DNA of 64,000 nt from Profundicola sp964553105 (lineage in GTDB: Bacteria > Bacteroidota > Bacteroidia > Flavobacteriales > Weeksellaceae). The stretch is from the NCBI GenBank assembly GCA_964553105.1, contig CAZKJO010000003.1, positions 3,980 through 67,979 on the forward strand. The letters are read 5' to 3'. The notes under the pieces were generated by a model. The model was given only the letters and a program-made list of their open reading frames with translations, made no database searches and was not told the DNA's origin. Numbering within the stretch: the first letter of the stretch is position 1; the number at the start of each line of letters is the position of its first letter. Below are positions 16,887-24,709 of this stretch, one piece after another. A program made the position numbers and the translations under genes.

Positions 16887-17581
16887 CAATTGCAGCCTTA
16901 GGCTTAGGTCTTGGAACAAGTTTGCACTGTCTTGGTATGTGTGGGCCTATTGCATTTTCTTTGGGACTTGGAGGAGAGAATAAGTTTAATTTTACGCTTA
17001 AAAATCTTACCTATCAATTAGGTCGCGTGACAACTTATGCAGCGCTAGGAGCAATTCTAGGGTTTATTGGACAAGGAATTTCTTTTGCAGGGTTTCAGAA
17101 ATATCTGAGTATTATCGTCGGGGTTATGATGATTACGATGGTTTTAATGCCTAAAAACCTGAGTACAGGTACAAGTAATAAATTTATCGGGAAATGGTTG
17201 ATTAAACTTAAATCTAGTCTAGGAAGTTTCATCAGAAGAAAAGATTATAGTTCGCTTTACATTACGGGAATCCTAAATGGATTATTACCCTGTGGAATGG
17301 TTTATATAGCATTGGCCGCAGCACTTGGAGTAGGAGAGGTCTTAGGTAGTGCGATATTCATGGCTTTATTCGGTTTAGGAACGATCCCATTAATGTTTTT
17401 AGCCGTACTTTTTGGATCCGTTGTGAGTGTAGGTGTTCGAAATAAAATATTAAATTTCATACCCGTTATTACCATTATCATTGGTCTGTTATTTATCTTA
17501 AGAGGATTAGAATTGGGAATTCCATATTTATCTCCACCAGCTGAAGCATTAACGATTGAGGCTGAAAGTTGCTGTCATTAG
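16871..17581 (+). CDS. TauE/SafE-like (DsbD-type) membrane protein of the cco cluster
   Basis: A 236-residue polytopic protein with about six helices. The N-terminal GTSLHCLGMCGPIAF and the internal GLLPCGMVY carry the paired cysteine/proline motifs of the DsbD-like PF13386 family (annotated as sulfite exporter TauE/SafE or urease accessory UreH-like). Members in cco clusters are thought to help copper handling or redox steps during oxidase assembly. The C-terminus ends in ESCCH, a Cys-Cys-His cluster that could bind metal. It overlaps ccoH by 16 bases. No CcoI copper ATPase gene is found in this cluster, although CcoI usually belongs to it. Confidence 0.85.
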   Translation: MEYALAIAALGLGLGTSLHCLGMCGPIAFSLGLGGENKFNFTLKNLTYQLGRVTTYAALGAILGFIGQGISFAGFQKYLSIIVGVMMITMVLMPKNLSTGTSNKFIGKWLIKLKSSLGSFIRRKDYSSLYITGILNGLLPCGMVYIALAAALGVGEVLGSAIFMALFGLGTIPLMFLAVLFGSVVSVGVRNKILNFIPVITIIIGLLFILRGLELGIPYLSPPAEALTIEAESCCH

Positions 17582-17632
17582 TAAATAAGGAATGAACCAC
17601 AATGGATTGTATAAATTAATATTAAAAAGGAC

Positions 17633-17744
17633 TACTTCGATGTAGCAACTAGAGATTAACAAAGTTGATTCAATATTTCATTTAATTACGAAACAAGGTA
17701 ATAAGGAGCATATTTTATTGAATTCTATTTTCTACATCGAAGTA
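17633..17744. repeat. Nested long-range inverted repeats upstream of sucD
   Basis: Outer arms: TACTTCGATGTAG at 17633-17645 and its exact reverse complement at 17732-17744. Inner arms: ATTCAATA at 17668-17675 and TATTGAAT at 17716-17723. The right outer arm ends 6 bases before the sucD -7 box. Either the transcript or the DNA could fold into a stem with internal loops, or the arms are paired operator sites, or this is a small MITE-like element. No coding potential is seen. Confidence 0.6.
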
Positions 17745-17750
17745 ATCAAT

Positions 17751-17758
17751 TATCTTTG
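17751..17758 (+). promoter_or_regulatory. -7 box (TATCTTTG) of sucD
   Basis: Exact TAnnTTTG match 25 bases before the sucD ATG. No -33 TTG at the standard spacing; the right arm of the inverted repeat occupies that place. Confidence 0.6.
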
Positions 17759-17783
17759 CTTAAACTAAAAAAAACACGATAGG

Positions 17784-18656
17784 ATGTCAGTACTTGTAAA
17801 CAAAAACTCTAAAATAATTGTACAAGGATTTACCGGAAACGAAGGAACTTTCCATGCAGAACAAATGATTGATTACGGTACCAACGTGGTTGGTGGTGTA
17901 ACTCCAGGAAAAGGAGGTCAAGAACATTTGGGTAAACCAGTTTTTAATACAGTTAAAGATGCTGTAGAACAAGCTGGAGCAGATGTAAGTATTATTTTCG
18001 TTCCACCGGCATTCGCAGCTGATGCAATTATGGAGGCAGCTGATGCAGGAATCAAAGTAATTATTTGTATTACAGAAGGAATTCCAGTTGCTGATATGGT
18101 AAATGTTCAAGCTTATATCGACGCAAGAGATTGTACCTTAATTGGGCCAAACTGTCCAGGTGTAATCACACCAGAAGAAGCTAAAGTAGGTATTATGCCA
18201 GGGTTTATTTTCAAAAAAGGTAAAGTAGGTATCGTATCTAAATCAGGAACATTAACATACGAAGCAGCTGATCAAGTTGTGAAAGCTGGATATGGAATTT
18301 CTACAGCTATTGGTATTGGTGGTGATCCAATTATTGGAACTACAACCAAAGAAGCTATTGAACTATTCATGAATGATGATGAAACTGAATGTATCGTTAT
18401 GATTGGTGAGATTGGAGGTCAATTAGAGGCTGATGCTGCTCGTTGGATTAAAGAAACAGGTAACAAAAAGCCAGTAATTGGATTTATTGCAGGACAAACA
18501 GCTCCTAAAGGAAGAACAATGGGGCACGCAGGTGCTATTGTTGGTGGAAAAGATGATACAGCACAAGCAAAAATGGCGATTATGTCAGAATGTGGTATTC
18601 ATGTTGTTGAGTCACCAGCAAAAATTGGTGCAAAAGTTGCTGAGATTTTAGGATAA
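17784..18656 (+). CDS. sucD: Succinyl-CoA synthetase (ligase) alpha subunit
   Basis: A TCA-cycle enzyme subunit, 290 residues, full length. The N-terminal CoA-binding Rossmann domain has IVQGFTGNEGTFHAEQMI (12-29) and GGVTPGKGG (37-45). The ligase domain has the phosphohistidine loop KGRTMGHAGAIVGG with His248. GPNCPGVITPEE and SKSGTLTYEAA are family hallmarks. It makes ATP or GTP from succinyl-CoA together with SucC. sucC is not adjacent, so the two subunits are encoded apart, as is common in this phylum. The PorT-like gene follows 12 bases downstream. Confidence 0.97.
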   Translation: MSVLVNKNSKIIVQGFTGNEGTFHAEQMIDYGTNVVGGVTPGKGGQEHLGKPVFNTVKDAVEQAGADVSIIFVPPAFAADAIMEAADAGIKVIICITEGIPVADMVNVQAYIDARDCTLIGPNCPGVITPEEAKVGIMPGFIFKKGKVGIVSKSGTLTYEAADQVVKAGYGISTAIGIGGDPIIGTTTKEAIELFMNDDETECIVMIGEIGGQLEADAARWIKETGNKKPVIGFIAGQTAPKGRTMGHAGAIVGGKDDTAQAKMAIMSECGIHVVESPAKIGAKVAEILG

Positions 18657-18668
18657 AACTAAGAAACA

Positions 18669-19250
18669 ATGAAAAAATTATTATTAAGTTTAATCTTAAT
18701 CGTATCCACCATTAGTTATGCGCAAATAACCTATGGGGCGAAAGGAGGTTTGAACATTACCAACCTTAAAGATATTCATGGAGATTCTGGATCTCGATAT
18801 GGGTTTCACGTAGGTGGTTTTGCAACTATTCCTTTAAGTCAAAACAATCAGTTCTATTTTCAACCAGAGGTTTTGTATTCTCAACAAGGTGAAAAGAATA
18901 CAGGAAATGACTATGATGAATTATACCAATTAGATTATATTAATGTTCCTTTATTATTTAAACCATATTTTTCTGAGCAGGATACAGAGTTTTATGGTAT
19001 CATTGGTCCACAAGTTGGTTTTTTAATTAATGATAATATTAAAAATAAAGCTAACACTGGTTACCAGGACGATGAGTATAACTCAATTGATGTTGGAGCG
19101 TTGTTAGGAGTAGGTTTTTCATACCTAAGAACATGGGAATTTGAAGTGAGATATTTATATGGATTTACGGATGCAGTAGAAGAAATGCAAGTTAAGGACA
19201 GAAAAAATAGAACTTCAAACCTTCATTTTAGTATAGGTTACAGATTCTAA
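18669..19250 (+). CDS. PorT-family outer membrane beta-barrel protein
   Basis: A 193-residue exported protein with a signal peptide (about 1-19, cut before QITYGAKGG) and about eight amphipathic strands. ITYGAKGGLNITNLKD at the mature N-terminus, FQPEVLYSQQGEK in the middle and YINVPLLFKPYF are hallmarks of the outer-membrane beta-barrel family PF13568 that includes PorT. PorT itself belongs to type IX secretion, but this family has many general members per genome, so I do not assign porT. It lies 12 bases after sucD and ends at a strong terminator. Confidence 0.85.
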   Translation: MKKLLLSLILIVSTISYAQITYGAKGGLNITNLKDIHGDSGSRYGFHVGGFATIPLSQNNQFYFQPEVLYSQQGEKNTGNDYDELYQLDYINVPLLFKPYFSEQDTEFYGIIGPQVGFLINDNIKNKANTGYQDDEYNSIDVGALLGVGFSYLRTWEFEVRYLYGFTDAVEEMQVKDRKNRTSNLHFSIGYRF

Positions 19251-19273
19251 TTAATAATAAGACAAGAATATAT

Positions 19274-19310
19274 AAAACACTTTCCTACTTTTGTAGGAAA
19301 GTGTTTTTTC
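19274..19310 (+). terminator. Strong terminator after the PorT-like gene
   Basis: A perfect 15-bp stem (19274-19288 with 19293-19307), a TTTT loop and a T run. It ends only a few bases before the next start codon, and its loop contains a TACTTTTG box (19286-19293) that could serve as -7 element of the following gene. Confidence 0.9.
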
Positions 19311-19314
19311 ATTT

Positions 19315-20703
19315 ATGAATTTTCTTTTTGAAAAAGTCGATAATTCTAAGCTGATTGTATTCCGAGTATTTTTCGGTTTACTAATTATGCTAGAGTGTTG
19401 GGGAGCTATCGCAACGGGATGGGTGAAAGAAACATTTGTCGATGTTCAATTCACTTTTAATTTTATTGGATTTGATTGGACGCAAGTTTTAGTAGGAGAA
19501 GCCATGTACATCGTCTATGGTGTCATGGGCTTCTTGGGGTTACTTATTATGATGGGTGCCTTTTATAGGGCTTCTGTCATAATCTTTTTCTGTTTATGGA
19601 CGCTTACCTATTTTATGCAGAAATCTCATTACAACAATCATTATTATTTAATGATGTTAGTGAGCTTTTTGATGATTTGGATGCCCGCTAACAATTACCT
19701 TTCGCTGGATTCAAACATGAATTCAAAAGTTAGATCACAATCTGTGTCAAGATGGAATTACATTATATTTCAAATTCTAATCAGCTGTGTGTATTTTTTT
19801 GCAGCCATAGCTAAACTAACACCCGGATGGTTAAATAATCATTTCTTGCCACTCAGATTGTCCCATAGCGCACAATGGTTTGAGGGAAAATTTGGACAGA
19901 ATGTGTTTTCAGAGTTTTTAAGAAGTAAAGATTTAGCACAGTTTCTTTCTTTTGCGGGAATTGGATTCGATTTTTTAATCGTTCCCTTATTGCTGTTTAA
20001 ACCTACCAGAAAAATTGCTTTTGCTGCAGCAGTTTTATTCCATTTATTTAATTCAATTACACTTCAAATAGGAATTTTCCCCTATTTCGCCCTAGCACTA
20101 TGTATTTTCTTCTTTGATAATAAAACGATTAAAGAAGTTTTCCTACCATTTAAGTCTCGAAACGTTATGGACGAAAGAGTACAGGTTTCGATGCTAAGAA
20201 AAAGATTAGTTTTATGGTTCCTAGCTATTTTTACTTTATTTCAGATTTATTTACCCCTAAGACATCATTTGATAGAAGACGATGTAACTTGGACAGAAGA
20301 GGGACACAGAATGGCTTGGCGTATGATGCTGCGTAGTAAATTAGGAAAAGGATATTTTGTAACTCAGTTCCCCGATGGAAAAGAGGTGCATGAAAATCTT
20401 ATGAAATATCTATCCAATCATCAAATGAACAGCGTAAAGACAAAACCAGATATGATTTGGCAATTTGCTCAAATTTTGAAGACTAAATACCAAGAGCAAG
20501 GAATCGACTCTGTCAAGGTCTACTACCGCAATTCTCAGATTAGAATCAATGATGGGCCTTTCTTCGATTTTATTGATCCCGAGGTTGATTTAGCTAATAC
20601 AAAATGGAGCTATTTTGGTCATCAGAAATGGATTCTTCCATCGCCCAAGAGTTATTATATCGATGTAGAGGACGGAGTTGACAAAACCACGGAAAAAAGA
20701 TGA
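19315..20703 (+). CDS. HTTM-domain membrane protein (vitamin K-dependent gamma-carboxylase homologue)
   Basis: A 462-residue protein. Residues about 1-300 carry roughly eight membrane helices of the HTTM (horizontally transferred transmembrane) domain, with KLIVFRVFFGLLIMLE near the start, HYNNHYYLMMLVSFLM and AAIAKLTPGWLNNH, positions typical of bacterial homologues of the epoxidase/carboxylase. A soluble domain (about 300-462) follows. The animal enzyme carboxylates glutamate using vitamin K; the substrate of bacterial homologues is unknown to me. A GNAT acetyltransferase gene follows 9 bases later, so the two are probably co-transcribed. Confidence 0.85.
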   Translation: MNFLFEKVDNSKLIVFRVFFGLLIMLECWGAIATGWVKETFVDVQFTFNFIGFDWTQVLVGEAMYIVYGVMGFLGLLIMMGAFYRASVIIFFCLWTLTYFMQKSHYNNHYYLMMLVSFLMIWMPANNYLSLDSNMNSKVRSQSVSRWNYIIFQILISCVYFFAAIAKLTPGWLNNHFLPLRLSHSAQWFEGKFGQNVFSEFLRSKDLAQFLSFAGIGFDFLIVPLLLFKPTRKIAFAAAVLFHLFNSITLQIGIFPYFALALCIFFFDNKTIKEVFLPFKSRNVMDERVQVSMLRKRLVLWFLAIFTLFQIYLPLRHHLIEDDVTWTEEGHRMAWRMMLRSKLGKGYFVTQFPDGKEVHENLMKYLSNHQMNSVKTKPDMIWQFAQILKTKYQEQGIDSVKVYYRNSQIRINDGPFFDFIDPEVDLANTKWSYFGHQKWILPSPKSYYIDVEDGVDKTTEKR

Positions 20704-20712
20704 GATATTAAG

Positions 20713-21276
20713 ATGAATATGATGATTCGTAAAGCGAATGCTAGTGATGCAAAACCTATAGCTACATTTCTTATGCTAGCTATGGAAGAAATTTTCTATG
20801 GATTTATCGGAGAAAGAGACTACGATCTTGCTATTGAAGTTTTGGAAACATTGGTTCATTCCAGTTCTAATCAATATTCCTATGAAAATTGCTGGGTAGC
20901 TGAATTAAATTCAGAGCCTGTAGCTGTAGCTTGTGTGTATGATGGAGGCAAACTATATGATTTAAGAAAACCAGTCCAAGAGCTCATAAAAACTCGTTTT
21001 AATAGAGATTTCAGTCCAGAAGATGAAACTCAATCCGGTGAATTTTATATTGATTGCGTCGGAGTGAGTGAACAGCATCAAGGTAAAGGGCTGGGTTCCA
21101 AAATGTTTAAATTCTTAATAGATGAGTTTGTAAATAAGAGAAATAAAATTTTAGGCCTATTGGTAGAAGAAGAAAACCCTAATGCTAAACGTTTGTATGA
21201 GAAGCTTGGGTTTATAGTCGTTGGAGAGAAAACCTTAATGGGAAAGAAACTAGATCATATGCAAATTAATAATTAA
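20713..21276 (+). CDS. GNAT-family N-acetyltransferase
   Basis: A 187-residue protein with a GNAT fold. Motif A is VSEQHQGKGLGSKMFKFLID (about 117-136) for acetyl-CoA pyrophosphate binding, and motif B is VEEENPNAKRLYEKLGF (about 157-173). The N-terminal IRKANASDAKPIATFLM matches the first strand and helix. Substrate unknown. Tight spacing after the HTTM gene suggests co-expression. An ATG two codons downstream (MIRKAN) is an equally good start. Confidence 0.88.
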   Translation: MNMMIRKANASDAKPIATFLMLAMEEIFYGFIGERDYDLAIEVLETLVHSSSNQYSYENCWVAELNSEPVAVACVYDGGKLYDLRKPVQELIKTRFNRDFSPEDETQSGEFYIDCVGVSEQHQGKGLGSKMFKFLIDEFVNKRNKILGLLVEEENPNAKRLYEKLGFIVVGEKTLMGKKLDHMQINN

Positions 21277-21284
21277 ATGAAAAA

Positions 21285-21314
21285 GCCCTCAAGAAATTTT
21301 TTCTCAGGGCGTTT
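21285..21314. terminator. Terminator between the GNAT gene and the HIT gene
   Basis: GCCCT (21285-21289) and AGGGC (21306-21310) with a partly paired A/T centre, A-rich on the left and T-rich on the right, placed between convergent genes. It can work in both directions. The inner stem is imperfect. Confidence 0.55.
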
Positions 21315-21339
21315 ATTTAAATTTTTTTTTGAACAAAAA

Positions 21340-21732
21340 TTAGTGCGCAGATTTTATTTTATCTGCTATTTCTTGCATTTTTTCAGGTGTGAATTCCTTT
21401 TTAGGCTGCATAAAATTAATATCGTTCATTTCATTCAAGGGAACCAAATGCACATGCACATGCGGAACTTCTAATCCAATCACCGCAACACCCACGCGCA
21501 AACACGGAATAACTTTTTCAATACCTTGAGCCACATCATACGCAAAATCCATTAATCCTAAATAGGTCTCTTTGTCTAAGTCCCAAATTTTATCAACTTC
21601 TTTTTTAGGAACAACTAAGGTATGACCTTCCACCAATGGGAATGCATCTAAAAAAGCAATATAATTTTCGTTTTCAGCTATTTTATAAGATGGAATTTCT
21701 CCTTTTATTATTTTCGTGAAAATACTAGCCAT
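21340..21732 (-). CDS. HIT-family nucleotide hydrolase
   Basis: A 130-residue protein of the HIT (histidine triad) superfamily. The catalytic triad is in VPHVHVHLVP (about 92-101), the H-x-H-x-H-x-x motif. The N-terminal SIFTKIIKGEIPSYKIAENE and FPLVEGHTLVVPKKEV are typical of Hint-type purine nucleoside phosphoramidases. It hydrolyses AMP-lysine or adenylated intermediates in the cytoplasm. It lies one base downstream of greA, the same pair seen in many Bacteroidota genomes. Confidence 0.93.
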   Translation of the reverse strand: MASIFTKIIKGEIPSYKIAENENYIAFLDAFPLVEGHTLVVPKKEVDKIWDLDKETYLGLMDFAYDVAQGIEKVIPCLRVGVAVIGLEVPHVHVHLVPLNEMNDINFMQPKKEFTPEKMQEIADKIKSAH

Positions 21733-21733
21733 A

Positions 21734-22216
21734 TTACATTTCTAATTTTAAATCGATGATTTCAAAATTCAATTTGTTGCCATTTGGCAGAATAATTTCG
21801 GCTAAATCACCTAATTTTTTACCTAATAAACCTTTAGCAATTGGCGTATTTACAGATATCTTCCCTGATTTTAAATCAGACTCCGATTCAGGAACTAAAC
21901 TATAAGTCATAGTTTGTCCATTGGCCATATTTTTTAATGTTACTGTGGATAAAATGGAAACCTTGTTTGCATCTAATTGAGAAGCATCGATAATACGAGC
22001 ATTGGCCACCAAATCTTTCAATTTAGAGATTCTTGACTCTAGCATACCTTGAGCTTCCTTAGCTGCATCATACTCAGCATTCTCAGATAAATCACCTTTA
22101 TCTCGTGCATCTGCAATTTGTTGAGTAATATTCGGTCTTTCAACAGTTTCTAATTGCTTCAACTCTGCACGCAATTTATCTAAGCCTTCTTTGGTTACAT
22201 ATTGTATATTTGCCAT
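21734..22216 (-). CDS. greA: Transcription elongation factor GreA
   Basis: A 160-residue protein that rescues backtracked RNA polymerase by stimulating transcript cleavage. The N-terminal coiled coil (about 5-76) includes ITQQIADARDKGDLSENAEY with the conserved acidic tip (Asp/Glu). The C-terminal FKBP-like domain has TYSLVPESESDLKSGKIS and PIAKGLLGKKLGD. I start it at the ATG at 22216 (MANIQYVTKEGL). An open frame from 22285 would add 23 residues unlike the family and would run across a -7 box. It is followed by the HIT gene. Confidence 0.95.
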   Translation of the reverse strand: MANIQYVTKEGLDKLRAELKQLETVERPNITQQIADARDKGDLSENAEYDAAKEAQGMLESRISKLKDLVANARIIDASQLDANKVSILSTVTLKNMANGQTMTYSLVPESESDLKSGKISVNTPIAKGLLGKKLGDLAEIILPNGNKLNFEIIDLKLEM

Positions 22217-22274
22217 AATGTATCTAATATTAATAAAAGAATAATCCCGCACGTAATTGTGGGGACTATCAAGA

Positions 22275-22282
22275 CAAATATA
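22275..22282 (-). promoter_or_regulatory. -7 box (TATATTTG) of greA
   Basis: Plus-strand CAAATATA reads TATATTTG on the minus strand, an exact match 58 bases before the greA ATG. It supports the shorter greA start. Confidence 0.5.
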
Positions 22283-22296
22283 CAAATAATTTCAAG

Positions 22297-22755
22297 ATGA
22301 AACATTTTAAAAAGCTTTTCTATATAAAATTCGTGTTTTTAACTTTCTTTTTTTCAATAACTTGTATAAGTTGTAACGACGAGGATACAACCGTTAGCTG
22401 TATACCGAATGTTAGCGTGTCGGCACAGTATAATCTAAACCTTCCCGCTTATTCAGATTTAAATATGCCTAATGGCTATGTTGAGTTAGCTCCCGATGGA
22501 ACCAATGGAAGTAGAGGTATGATAATCGTAAATACTGGTAATGGTTTTAATGCTTATGATCGAAATGCGCCTCATCTTTGCCCATCTTCAGATACTACAT
22601 TAGAAGTTTATGAAGATATTAAAATAGTTTGTCCACACGATGGCGCAGAGTGGTTGTTGCGTTCTGGGCAACCACTGAATGATGCTACACAAGGTAGAAC
22701 ACCAAGAAAATTCTTGGTCCAACTAAGTGGTAGCGTTCTTACTATAAATTATTAA
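22297..22755 (+). CDS. Rieske-fold lipoprotein with altered cluster-binding residues
   Basis: A 152-residue lipoprotein: hydrophobic N-terminus and lipobox ending ITCISC with Cys26 as the likely lipidated residue. The mature part resembles small Bacteroidota Rieske-domain lipoproteins: GMIIVNTGNGFNAYDRNAP, then CPSS, IKIVCPHDGAEW and a closing GQPL.....PRKFLVQ. A true Rieske centre needs C-x-H and C-x-x-H. Here the first motif reads H-L-C-P and the second C-P-H-D, so the ligands are shifted or lost and a 2Fe-2S cluster is doubtful. It is divergent from greA and convergent with umuD. Function unknown. Confidence 0.7.
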   Translation: MKHFKKLFYIKFVFLTFFFSITCISCNDEDTTVSCIPNVSVSAQYNLNLPAYSDLNMPNGYVELAPDGTNGSRGMIIVNTGNGFNAYDRNAPHLCPSSDTTLEVYEDIKIVCPHDGAEWLLRSGQPLNDATQGRTPRKFLVQLSGSVLTINY

Positions 22756-22789
22756 TTCGCTAGGACTAATTGCTCCTAAAGACTATTGA

Positions 22790-23218
22790 TTAAAATGATT
22801 TAATTACGTGGGTAACGATGCCCCAAATTTGAAAATTACTCTCTTCAGAAATATGAATGGGCCTATAGTCTACATTGGCAGGCATTAACCAAATTCCATC
22901 TCTTTTAAGCTTAATTCTTTTGCAGGTGAATTCACCATCTACAAAACAAACTGCTATTTTACCATCTTCTGGCTCTAAACTTCTGTCAATCACTAATAAA
23001 TCTCCATCGCTTATACCATCATCAATCATAGATTGTCCGCTAACTCTAGCGTAAAATGTGGTGAGGGGATTTCGAATCAACTTTTTGTTGATATCCATTT
23101 TTCCAGCAATACTTTCGTATTGTGGATTCGGCATTCCACAACTAATACCGTTGGAATAAACAGGTAGTTCTAAATGAAAGTTATCTTCTGCGTGTAAAAT
23201 TTCTAAAACCATGGACAT
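22790..23218 (-). CDS. umuD: UmuD-like S24 peptidase (SOS mutagenesis subunit)
   Basis: A 142-residue protein with the UmuD layout: a self-cleavage site Cys27-Gly28 in SNGISCGMPNPQ, catalytic Ser63 in RVSGQSMIDDGI, and catalytic Lys100 in GEFTCKRIKL. The spacing matches UmuD with a shift of three residues. In other bacteria, RecA-stimulated cleavage yields UmuD', the partner of the UmuC polymerase in translesion synthesis. LexA-type repressors have an N-terminal HTH, absent here. No umuC lies on either side, so this is an orphan copy in this window. The start could also be Met3. Confidence 0.9.
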   Translation of the reverse strand: MSMVLEILHAEDNFHLELPVYSNGISCGMPNPQYESIAGKMDINKKLIRNPLTTFYARVSGQSMIDDGISDGDLLVIDRSLEPEDGKIAVCFVDGEFTCKRIKLKRDGIWLMPANVDYRPIHISEESNFQIWGIVTHVIKSF

Positions 23219-23271
23219 AAATTAAATATAGTGTTTAAATTCATAAATTAGATTAATAAAGTCTGTTAAAA

Positions 23272-24609
23272 CTATAATTCATCCAAAGATTTAAGCTTTC
23301 TGATGCGCATAAACTCTTCGACAACAGCATGATGCGTAACTGTTTTATCTCTGAAGTATACCGTAAAATATTCGCGCTCTCGGGTGTTTGCACCTAATTG
23401 ATTTAAAATATTATATAAATGCATCTTCATATGCCCTTTCTGAATTCCAACTGTAGTTAATGAGCGTAATGCTGCGAAATTTTGTGCCAATCCAGCAACC
23501 GCAACGATTCCCATCAACTTCTGAGCATCAGGATTTCCTAATAAATCTAAAGAAAATTTCACCAATGGATGCAATGAAGTTAAACCGCCCACCGTACCTA
23601 AAGCAATAGGTAAATCGAGCCAAAATCTAAATTCACCATCTTTAACTTCACAATGGGTTAAACTGGTATAAGTTCCATCCTTAGAAGCATAGGTATGTGC
23701 ATCTGCTTCAACTGCTCGAAAGTCGTTTCCAGTAGCAATTACAACCGCATCTATACCATTCATGATGCCTTTATTATGTGTAGTTGCCCGGTAAGGTTCT
23801 ACCTCGGCAATTTTAACAGCTAAAGAGAATTTCTCAACAAATTCGTCGGCTGAGATTCCTTCTTCTGCTAAATCTTCCACTTTACATCTAACCTCAGCTC
23901 TCACCATATTTTCAGGAGTAAAATTGGATAGAATACACATTACAATCTGAAGTGATTTTTTCTCTTCCTGCGTAAAAGATTCATCCTTAGCTAATTCTCT
24001 TTCTAGTGTCTTTGCAAACTGTTCTAAACATGAATTAATAAAGTTGGCACCCATTGAATCACGGGTATCAAACTTAGCTTCAATTTGATAGTAATTTGGA
24101 ATCTGAGCTGATTTATTTATTAATTCTAAAGATAAAATACCACCACCTCTTTTCTCCATGTTTTTGGTAATAGAAGAAGTATCGGCTTTTAAAATATCCT
24201 TTAAGTTGCTATTAAAAAATGCTTGAAGTTTTTGATCATCCCCTTTGAACATAAAGTGAACATGACCTAATTTTTTATTACCTAAAATTTTGGTGTGAAA
24301 ACCACCGCGGTCTAACCAATATTTAGCAGCTTTAGATGCTGCAGCAACCACAGAGCTTTCTTCTATAGCCATTGGAATAGCATAAAGTTTCCCGTCAATT
24401 AAGAAATTGGGAGCAATTCCAAAAGGCATATAATAATTGGAAATCGTGTTTTCAGAGAATTCATCATGCAAACGTTGAAGTTCAGCATCGTCGTTCCAAT
24501 ATTGTTTTAAAATTTTCTTGGCCTGCTTTGAATCTTTAAGATAGTTTTCAGTTAACCAATTGATTTTTTCTTTTTTATTAAGCTTTGAAAATCCTGATAT
24601 AGGTTGCAT
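23272..24609 (-). CDS. mvaA: Hydroxymethylglutaryl-CoA reductase, class II
   Basis: A 445-residue enzyme of the class II (degradative-type) HMG-CoA reductase family. N-terminal GFSKLNKKEKINWL, catalytic Glu in PMAIEESSVVAAASKAA (about 80-96), catalytic Lys and Asp in THNKGIMNGIDAVVIATGND, and the final catalytic His near the C-terminal KGHMKMHLYNI. In Flavobacteriia this enzyme usually supplies mevalonate for isoprenoids, in the biosynthetic direction despite the class name. It stands alone on the minus strand; other mevalonate genes are not in the window. Confidence 0.94.
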   Translation of the reverse strand: MQPISGFSKLNKKEKINWLTENYLKDSKQAKKILKQYWNDDAELQRLHDEFSENTISNYYMPFGIAPNFLIDGKLYAIPMAIEESSVVAAASKAAKYWLDRGGFHTKILGNKKLGHVHFMFKGDDQKLQAFFNSNLKDILKADTSSITKNMEKRGGGILSLELINKSAQIPNYYQIEAKFDTRDSMGANFINSCLEQFAKTLERELAKDESFTQEEKKSLQIVMCILSNFTPENMVRAEVRCKVEDLAEEGISADEFVEKFSLAVKIAEVEPYRATTHNKGIMNGIDAVVIATGNDFRAVEADAHTYASKDGTYTSLTHCEVKDGEFRFWLDLPIALGTVGGLTSLHPLVKFSLDLLGNPDAQKLMGIVAVAGLAQNFAALRSLTTVGIQKGHMKMHLYNILNQLGANTREREYFTVYFRDKTVTHHAVVEEFMRIRKLKSLDEL

Positions 24610-24709
24610 AATGTGAAATTATATAATAAAAATAAGTATAAAGCTAATGAATTAAATTAAAAGCGAGCTATAGTTCAAGAAAGGTTTAATATCTAAATTG
24701 TAAATGTCT

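Noticed and set aside
17787..18110. A 107-codon Cys/Asn-rich frame antisense to sucD
   Set aside because: Its composition mirrors the sucD codons, and sucD is certain.
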